A DNA stretch of 64,000 nt from Muscardinus avellanarius (taxonomy: Eukaryota; Chordata; Mammalia; Rodentia; Gliridae). Numbering within the stretch: position 1 is the first letter of the stretch; each line of letters begins with the position of its first letter. The stretch lies in the NCBI GenBank assembly GCA_963383645.1, contig OY726567.1, positions 66,182,552 to 66,246,551 of the forward strand, in the 5' to 3' direction. The notes under the pieces are model-generated. The model ran no database searches and was not told where the DNA came from. It was given only the letters and a program-made list of their open reading frames with translations. This document shows, one piece after another, positions 45,592 to 55,696 of the stretch. The translations under genes were made by a program, and so were the position numbers.

Positions 45592-45846
45592 GATCAAACT
45601 CTCTGCGGGTCGGGTGGGGGAGGGATGGGAGCTGGTTGGGGTGGCTTAGCAGATCCGGACAGGGCCCTCTGTCCCCCTGTGTCGTCCCCAACTCCCCATT
45701 CCCGGGCACCCTCCTCCCCGCTGGCCCTTCAACCTCCCCACCACCTTCTGTACGGATTTGCTCTCCCCGGAAGGAATTCTGGTTTCACGTGATCCTGCCT
45801 GCGTCCGTGTCTCTGATTCCGCCGGCGGCAACAACAACAAAATAAT

Positions 45847-45852
45847 AATAAA
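45847..45852 (+). terminator. BRSK1: BRSK1 poly(A) signal
   Basis: AATAAA within the run aacaacaacaaaataataat, 494 nt after the stop codon. It is the first canonical plus-strand signal. Confidence 0.8.
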
Positions 45853-46122
45853 TAGCCTTGATCAGGGACAGCTGGCTGGCCTCGGCCTCTCGATTCCTGG
45901 GTGCCTCTGACTGCCGGGCCAGATGGCAGGGACAGGCGGACACCAAGATGCTGGCTGGCGGCTGCTCCAGACCTCCAAACACAAACATCCCCTGGGCTGG
46001 AGGATGTGAAGGGTGAGCAGCCGCCAGATGGAGCCAGCTAGAGTGACACCTGATGGCTCATCTTGGGGGACACCAGGGATCAGCCCCATCTTTCATCCTC
46101 CATTGGTAAGAGCAAGGCCTCG

Positions 46123-46331
46123 TCACAGTGGCTGAGACAGCTGGACCTGCAAGGACCCGGGGGAGGCCGGTGGCGGGCTGAGATCCTGCCGTGGCCGAAG
46201 GCACAGGACACAGCTGTCCAGGTAGGAAAAATCCACAGTAAAGAGGCCAAAGAGCGTGAAGAGCATCATGGCCACTGCCCACTCGCAGGCGGCAGAGGCA
46301 GAACGCAGTCCCTGGGAGTGGAGGACAATCA
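46123..46331 (-). CDS. TMEM150B: TMEM150B last coding exon
   Basis: Encodes VIVLHSQGLRSASAACEW, then AMMLFTLFGLFTVDFSYLDS (last membrane segment) and the tail PPPASPGSLQVQLSQPL. The stop is at 46125-46123. The acceptor (gatgcgaag) has a weak pyrimidine tract. Confidence 0.92.
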
Positions 46332-48929
46332 CTTCGCATCAGAGTCAAGGGCCACTCGGCTGCCAAGAAGAATCGGGGACCTGGCTCAGTTGCTGTGTGG
46401 CCCAGAGTGGGGCTGAGGCCATCTCTGCATCCTTTTGGGAGCTGTACATCCTGCCCCAGCTCAAGGACACCTTGCTGGCCGCCACCCTCAGCTCCCATTT
46501 TCTTATCTGTTCCTCTCAAATGACTTGAGTCCTTGTCACCAATGGCCCCGGTCCATATCTGTCTGAATCCCAGGAATTTTTTCTAGCGTATACTTCCATT
46601 AGAATTGTGTCCCCAGTGTCTTAACACATGTTTCTTGTTCCATCGACCTTTCCTGATCCCTAATGGCCTTGCCCTGGAGGGATGCCATAGCTGCCACCTC
46701 CATATATGCAGTTGCTTTTTGTTTTTTTGTTTGTTTGTTTTGGTACTAGGCATTGAACCCTGTGGCCGGTCTACCTCTAAGCTCCACCCTCAGCCCGATT
46801 TTACTTTATTTTGAAACAGTCTCATTAAGGTGCTGAGGGTCTCACTAAGTTGCTGAAGCTGGCCTTGAACCTGTGATCCTTCTGTCTCAGCCTTCCAAGT
46901 ACTAGGATTACAAACAGGAGCCACAATACCCAGCTCACAAATGCAGTTCCCTAAACACATTTCCAGACCCTGCCAGCCTCAGGTTGTTTACAACTTTCTC
47001 CCAAGCATCCTCTCCCACCCAGTGGTGCCATCCACCACTCCCAAACAGAACCTAATGTCCTCCCCCCCAAATCTCTTCTTTCTGGGTATCCCCATCCCCA
47101 TGGCAACTCCATCATCCACTGATGTACCCAAGTAGACGCTTGGGAATCCCCCTTGCCTTCCTCCTCTGTCTTGACCAGCTGATCACCTCTAATTCTGCCT
47201 TCTCTACCTTCTCTTCTACTCTGCCCCATCCCATCTCTTACTTTCCAGATCCAGCTCCTTAAGACCTTTCCCTAGTCGGGTACAATGGCACAATTTAGTG
47301 AAACTCAGCATCTTAGCAAGATGCCGTTTAAATTCAGGAAATTAGCCAGGCATGGTGGCACACGCTTGTAATCCCAGCATTTGGGAGGCTGAGACTGGAG
47401 GATCGTGGTTCGCGGACAGCCTCAGCTACTTAGTGAGGCCCTTTGCAACTCAGTGAGACCCTGTTTCAAAATAAAAAATAAAAAATTGGTCAGGGGATGT
47501 AGCTTGGAGGTCAAATACCTCTGGGTTCCATCCCCAGACCCGCAAAAAATAAATAAATAAATAAATTCAGGAAATTAGAGCTGGGCGTGGTGGCACCCAC
47601 TTGTAATCCCAGCATTTAGGAGGCTGAGACAGGAGGATCGTGGTTCACAGACAGCCTCAGCAACTTAGGCCTTTTGCAACTCAACCCTGATTCAAAATAA
47701 AGAATAAAATATAGGGCTGGGGATGTCAGTCGGGGGTAGAATGCCCCTGGGTTCCATCCCCGGTACCACCAAAAAAAAAAAAAAAAAGGTTGTTTTTTTT
47801 TTCCCCCCGGAAATTAAACTGGGCATGGTGGCACACGCTTGTAATCCCCAAGCTTGGGAGGCAGAGACAGGAGGATCGTGCTGGTTCGAAGCCAGCTGCG
47901 CTGGCTTAAGATACCCTGTTTCCAAATAAAAATATAAAATTAGGTCTGGGAGTGTAGCCCAGAGGTGGAAGGGCTTCCAGGAACCCCAGTTTCCAAATAT
48001 AAAATTAGGTCTGGGAGTGTAGCCCAGAGGTAGAAGGGCTTCCAGGAACCCCAGTACCACCACCACTAAAAAAATATAAAATAAATAAAATAAAAAATAA
48101 GCAGACACCGACGTAGTGGCGCACGCTTGTAAACCCAGCAGTTGGGAGGCTGAGAAGGAGGATCGCACAGGTTCAAAGCCAGCCTCAGCTACTTAGGCTC
48201 TCAGCAACTTAGTGAGACCCTGTTTCCAAATAAAGTATAAAAAATAGGTCTGGAAGTATAGCTCAGAGGTAGAAAAGCACCTGGGTTCCACCCTCAGTAC
48301 CACAATAAAATAAAATAAATAAATAGACTAAAAATTAGGGCTGGGGGTATGGCTCAGAGGTTACAATGCCCCTAGGTTTCATCCCTAGTACTGCAAAAAA
48401 AATTTCAGGAAATAAAAAAAAGAAGGGTGGGTGTGGCTCAGAGGTAGAACACCCCTGGGTTCAATTACCAGTAACACACACACAGACGCACACACACCTT
48501 CTATACCACCAGCCCATGCACCCTCCAAGCACCAGCCTCAGAGCAACAGTTCTTGTTTCCTGGAACTTCTCAAGAGAGTCCCCTCTTCCTTTCATCAACA
48601 CTAGCTCCAACTTGCCCCTCCTAGATCAGCTTAGACGTTATTTTGTGTGTGCATTTTTTTTTCCCAAGGATTCCTAAGCTCCTCATGTGTCAGGCCATGG
48701 GGATACATGGTAAATATGGCTGTCATCATCCCTGACCCTGGGATCTTCCACCAAGGGAGAAATGGGAGCTACCAAATGGAAACTGCTTAGCCCCAGGACT
48801 GACCTTGTTCCTTCTCTGCTCACAGCTTTCCATGGCTCCCCATTGCCCAGGTAGGCCTGACCCCTCATCTTGGAGGTCCTCAGTTCTGATCCCACCAGAA
48901 GCCTCATTTCCTCCCGTAAGCTTGTTTTT

Positions 48930-48964
<35 letters not shown>

Positions 48965-51900
48965 TGTGTGGATTGACTCCAGGGGTATTCTATCTCTGAG
49001 CTATGTTCCCAGCCCTGTTTTATTTTTTATTTTGAAAAAGAATTTCACTAGGTTGCAGTAGGCCTCACTAAATTGCTGAGACTAGCTTCGATCCTCCTAT
49101 CACAGCCCCTCAAGTACCAGTATTACAAGTGTGCGCCACCACGCCCACCCGGCCCCTTAGCTTTTTTCTATCTTCTGCAGGATCAAGTTCAGGTTCCCAC
49201 CAGGTCGCAGAACTAGCTCTGCAGACTTCCAGCCCTTATCATACTCTACTGGCCCTTTATGACCCCTGCCCCAGCCAAACTGGTTATATCAGCCATTAGA
49301 GAAAATACTTTTTTTTTTTTTTTTTTTTTTTTTACTAGAGGTTGCACCCAGGAGTGGTCTACCTCTGAGCTATACCCACCAGCCCTGTTTTTTATTCTTT
49401 ATTTTGAAACAGGGTCTCACTAAGTTGCTGAGGCTGGTGGTGAATCTGCAGTCGTCCCATCTCAGCCTCCCAAGCCCTGGGATTATAAGGCTCTACCACC
49501 ACGCCTTGCTCAGAAGTTTTTTTAAAGAACCAGGCAGAGCCTGGCATGGTGGCACAAGCTTGTAATCCCAGTACTCGGGAGGCTGAGAGGGGAAGATAGC
49601 TCAGGTTTGCAGCCAGCCTCAGCAACTTGTGAGACCCTCCGTAACTTAGTGAGACCCTGTTTCCAAATAAAGAATAAAATACAGCTGGGGGTATAGCTCA
49701 AAGGTGGAATGCCCTTGGGTTCCATCTCTAGTACCACCAAAAAAAAAAAAAAAAAAAAAGCCAGTGAGAAGTTGGAGTTACCCAAAACAAGGCTGAGCCG
49801 GGTGCGGTGGCGCACGCTTGTAATCCCAGCGCTTGGGAGGCTGAGACAGGAGGATTGCACAGGTTCTAAGCCAGCCTCAGCTACTTAGTGAGGCTCTCAG
49901 CAATTTAGTTTCAAAATGTATTAAAAAAAAAATAGGTCTGGTGGGGCGTAGTGACCATGTTTGTAATCCCAGCATTTGGGAGGCTGAGACCGGAGGATCA
50001 CGGTTCGCGGACAGCCTCAGCTACCTAGAGAGGCCCTCTACAACTCAGTGAGACCCTGTTTCAAATTAAAAAAAAAAAGTAGGGCAGGGAATGTAGCTCA
50101 GAGGTCAAATGCCCCTGGGTTCCATCCCCAGACCCACATAAAATAAATAAATAAATAAAAATAGGTCTGGGAGTATAGCCTGGAGGTAGAAAAGCCCCTG
50201 GGTTCCACCTACAGTACCACCAAAACAAGGCTGAGGGGGCAGCCCTTCCCATCTATTCCCCGGGATTCCTTGTGCTTTTTTTTTTTTTTTTTTTTTTTTC
50301 CTATTGGTGATTGAACCCAGGGGCATTCCGGCTCCCAGCTACGACCCTAACCCTTTTTAACTAAATTGCCGAGGTTGACAAACTTGCAGTACTCAGATCT
50401 CAGCCTCCCAATACTGGGTTTACCAGCCTGGGGCCCCACACCCAGTCCACTCTGCTCACTTAATGCCGCCAGCCGGGGTCTCGACTGATTTTCTTCCACC
50501 TCCCTGAATGCTGGTGAACCTCTGAGCCTCTCTCCCTCCTCCTCACTCAGGAGACAGTCACTCAAGGTGGTTGCCGCCCCTTCTCTCCCTCAGCGCACTC
50601 AGCACTACCTATCACAATTAATCATTATTCTGATAAAGGCAACTCCATTTCCTGGATATGGAAAGAGGCTCAGAGAGTGACTTGACCCACCCAGAGGCCC
50701 GCCAGGCTGGTGGACTTCTCGGGTGACTCAGAAATGAGTTGGAGCCAGGAATGGTGAGTATGCCTATAATCCTAGTACTTGGGAGACCGAGATCGGAGGA
50801 TCACAGGTTCAAGGCCACCCTTAGCAATTTTGCAAGACTCTCTGCAACTTAGCAAGGCCCTGTTTCAAAAAAAAAAAAAAAAAAATAGGGCTGGGGGTAT
50901 AGCTCAGAGGTAGAAAAATCCTGGGTTCAATTTTTGGCACAGAAAGAAAGAAAGAAAGGAAGGAAGGAAGAAAGAAAGAAAGAGAGAGAGGAAGGAAGGG
51001 AGGGGAAGGAAGGAAGGAAGGAGAGAGGAAGGAAGGAAGAAAAGAAGGAAGGTGGAATTGAGTCCCCATGCAGTGATTAACTGGTCATTGTTTAACAGCT
51101 GACTTTCCTTGATAGCATTTGACAATTATCGTGGTGTATGTTGTAAAGACTCTCTCCGTGGCTACCACACGCCACTTATGTGAAGTCATTTAACATGGAG
51201 TTGGGAAAAGACACGTAAACAGTCTGAGAGCTGCCCTGGCTACCTGCAACCCACCACTGATTCCAAGGACGAAGACCTCCCCCATGGGGCTTAGCCAAGA
51301 GGCCCCCTGTCTAAACCTGTTTCCACTCTTCAACACCGACACAATGCCTGGGACAAGGTGGGAGCCCCAAGCCAACTGCTATTAATAGATGGTTCTCCCA
51401 AGATTCATTGCCAAGCACCTGCAGATCTAAGCACCTCATGGACCAAAATTCATTGCCAAGCACCTGCATTCTAAGCACCTCATGGACATCGTCCTACGTA
51501 GTCCTCACAACCCTGAGCTCTCAGTAACCGCATTTGATAAGAGAGGAAATAGGCACTGAGGATTTAAGAACTGCCCAGCTAATATGTGGAAAAGATGGAG
51601 CTCCACCCTGGGCAAGCTGACCTCAAAGTCAGCACTTTCCACTCTGAATCTGTGACCCTGTGGGAGACGGAGGACCCCGGACATGAAGGGACATCTGCAG
51701 TGGTACACAGCAAGGGCCCAGGAGGCTGACCCCAGTGCAAACCCACCACCCAGGCCCAGTCCCAGGCACCAATAAGGATACTGGCCACTATGAGGAGGCT
51801 GCAGAGGCTACAGAGACTCAGGCGCAGAGGCCCGATCCAGGGCGCCCCGGGCTGGGGCAGGCCCCTCGTCCGCCAGGAGAGAAACAGTTGCAGCCAGAAG

Positions 51901-52916
51901 TAGAGGTTGCCCAGGATGAAGGCGAGGAAAGCCCCCGCCAGGTGTGTGGGCTTCTGGTTCTTTTCCTGGGAGAAGGGAAAAAGGAAAACTGAGAGAATAA
52001 CTACGGCAGGGGAAGGGAAATAACACTGCAAGGAGACCTTTGGCCAACCCAGCAGTCTGAGTCTGACAGCTGTCCAATGTAACTGGCTTTTGGCCTAGGT
52101 ATCTTGGTTGTTGTCAGCTCCATGATAGGGCAGGCATTTAAATCAGTTGTTCATTACCACAGCCTCAAGGCCCAGAATAGTGCTTCACACAAAGCAGATG
52201 CTCAGGAAACGTGCGTGGAATAAACATCACATTCTCAAAGGAGGGGGACTGGTATGGCCCCCAAGGAGATAAAAACTGGTTCTTGAAGAGTAAAAATTTT
52301 CAGACATTACAATGGTTTGTGTTTAAAGTAAGCCAGGCATGGTGGCACAGGCCTGTAATTCCAATACTTGGGAGGCAGAGACAGGAAAATCATAGATTTG
52401 AGGCCAGCCTCAGCAACTTAGTAGGCTCTCAACAACTTAGCAAGACCCTGTTTCAAAATTAAAAAAGAAGCCGGGCCAGGCATGGTGGCGCACACTTGCT
52501 ATCCCAGCACTTGGGAGGCTGAGACCGGAGGATCGCGATTCGTGGACAGCCTCAGCTACTTAGTGAGGCCCTCTGCAACTCAGTGAGACCCTGTTTCAAA
52601 TTAAAGAATAAAAAATAGGGCTGGGGGTGTAGCTTGGAGGTCAAATGCCCCTGGGTTCCATCCCCAGATCTGCCAAAAAAAAAAAAAAAAAGAAAAAGAA
52701 GAAGAAAAAGAAGCCAGGAGTGATGGCACATGTTTATAATCCCAGTATTTGGGAGGCTGAGACAAAAGGATATGGGTTCACAGCCAGCCTCAGCTACTTA
52801 GGCCCTCCGAAACTTAGTGAAAACCTGTTTCAAAATAAAGAATAAAAAAAAAAAAGGTCTGGGGGGGGGTGGTGTACCATGGAGGTAGAATGCCCTTGGG
52901 TTCAATTCCTGGTACC

Positions 52917-52951
<35 letters not shown>

Positions 52952-53595
52952 AAGTATTGGTGGTGTAGTTCAGAGGTAGAAGGTCCCTGGGTTCAATGCT
53001 CATTACCACTAAATAAATAAATAGAGCTAGGAGCATAGCTCAAAGGTAAAATGCCTCTGTGTTCAATGCCTAGTACTACAAATAAATAAATAAATAAATA
53101 ATAAATAAATAAAAATATATTTAAAAATTTTAGCTTAAAAATTTCATGCTGGGTGTGGTAGCACACTCGTGTAATCCCAGTACTTGAGAGGCTGAGACAG
53201 TATTGTAGGTTTATAGCCAACCTCAGCAATTTAGTGAGGACCTCAGCAATTTAGTGAGACCCTGTTTCTTTTCTTTTTTTTTTTTTTTTGCAGGTCTGGG
53301 GATGGAACTCAGGGGCATTCGACCTCCAAGCTACACCCCCTGCACTATTTTTTTTATTCTTTATTTTGAAACAGGGTCTCACTAAGTTGCAGAGGGCCTC
53401 ACTAAGTAGCTGAGGCTGGCTTTGAACCTGTGCGATCCTCCTGTCTCAGCCTCCCAAGAACTGGGATTACAAGCGTGCGCCACCACACCCAGCTCGAGAC
53501 CCTGTTTCAAAATCAAGAATAAAACACAAGGCGGGGTGGGTGTAGCTCAGAGTTAGAATGCCCCTGGGTTCCATCCCCAGTACCGAAAGAAAGAA

Positions 53596-53654
<59 letters not shown>

Positions 53655-54592
53655 AAGAAAGAAAAGGAAGGAAGGAAGGAAGGAAGGAAGGAAGGAAGGA
53701 AGGAAGAAAAGAACTGGGTGTAGCTCAGAGGTAAAATGTCTCTGGGTTCCATTAGCAGTAGGACAGAAAAATTTATAGTTGGGGAGATAATTAGGGAAAT
53801 ATTTTTAAGAAAAACTCCTTAGGGTTTATAACCATCTTATTGTACTAACTTGAGGAATGTAGGAATGGATGAATTGCAAATGAGTTGGGGAGATAGCCTC
53901 TCATCTGGACATCCGGTGATCTACCTCTAGTTTCCCTTAATTCAGCAAGACAGGCTGGGCATCAGAGACATGACAGTAAAATAAAATAGCAAAATAAACC
54001 AGTAAGACTTCTTTTACCACCAGGCATGGTGGAGCACATACTTGTAATCCCAGTACTTTGGAGGCTGAGGCAGGAGGATTGCAGGTTAGAAGCCAACCTC
54101 GGCTACTCAGGCCCTCTGCAACCTAGTGAGACCCTGTTTCAAAAATAAAGATTAAGCCAGGCGTGGTGGCTCACGCTTGTAATCCCAGCACTTAGGAGGC
54201 TGAGACGGGAGGATTGCACAGGTTCGAAGCCAGCCTCAGCTACTTAGTGAGGCTCTCAACAACTTAGTGAGACCCTGTTTCCAAATAAAATATAAAATAG
54301 GTCTGGGAGTATAGCCTGGAGGTAGAAAGCCTCTGGGTTCCACCCCCAGTACCACCACAAAAAAATAAAATAAAATAAAATAAACAAAAATAAAGATTAA
54401 GCTGGACATGGTGGCACATGCTTGTAATCCAGCATTCAGGAGGCTGAGACAGGAGGATTGTGGTTCGCGGATAGCCTCAGCTACTTAGTGAGGCCCTTTG
54501 CAACTCAGTGAGACTCTATTTCAAGATAAAGAATAAAAAATAGGGATAGGATTAGAGCATGGAGGTACAATGCTCCTGGGTTCCATTCTAGC

Positions 54593-54640
<48 letters not shown>

Positions 54641-55417
54641 TAGGGCGTGCAACTCGAAGGTAGAATGCTCCTGGGCTCAGTTTCCAGTACTACAAATAAA
54701 ATAATATAAAAATAAAAACTCCAGGAGCTGGGCATGGCGGCACACACTTGTAATCCCAGCATTTGAGAGGCTGAGACTAGAGGACCTCAGTTCACAGCCA
54801 GCCTCAGCTACTTAGTAATGCCCTTTGCAACTCAGTTCAACCCTATTTCAAAATAAATAATAAGCCGGGCATGGTGGCACATGCTTGTAATCCCCGTGCT
54901 TGGGAGGCTGAGACAGGAGGATCACACGGGTTCAAAGCCAGCCTCAGCTACTTCGTGAGGCTCTCAGCAACTTAGTGAGACCCTGTTTCCAAATAAAATA
55001 TAAAATAGGTCTGAGAGTATAGCCCAAAGGTAGAAAGCCTCTGGGTTCCACCCCCATTACTGAGGAGATAGAAAGGAAGTAGGCAGATAGGGAAGAGGGC
55101 TCCGTAGAAAAAACTCAATTTCCTGAGGGGTGAGGGGCCAAGGTTCAGAGATAAGAAGGACCAAAGCTTCACAAAACCATCTGGTTACTAATCAACAAAC
55201 CCAGGAGACATCACTGGAGCAAGTCTGACACTTCTGAAAGGAGACTCTTCAAAGGACTTGCAAATACCCTATGCAAATTCTGAGAGCTGCTTCATAGAAT
55301 TCCCAAAATCCCAAACTCACCACAACCAAACAGAGGACATGCAGACATCTGGCAAAACCCCTAGCGCAGACACCAAATTGGTTTTTTCTCTCTCGGGGAC
55401 CCCCTCCCCTTTTGAGG

Positions 55418-55478
<61 letters not shown>

Positions 55479-55642
55479 CTCTGTCTCTGTCTCTGTCTCT
55501 CCCTCCCTCTCTCTTCTCTTCTCTTCCCTTCCCTTCCCTTCCCTTCCCCCCTCCTCCTCCTCCTCTTCCTCCTCCTCCTCCTCCTCCTCCTCCTCCTCCT
55601 CCTCCTCCTCCTCTTCTTCTTCTTCTTCTTCTTCCTCTCTCT

Positions 55643-55696
<54 letters not shown>

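Larger units (their letters stand above)
45354..45870 (+). other. BRSK1: BRSK1 3' UTR
   Basis: About 0.5 kb from the stop to the first plus-strand AATAAA (45847-45852). The middle holds an A/T-rich patch (45552-45595) in otherwise GC-rich sequence. The cleavage site, about 45870, is estimated. Confidence 0.8.
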
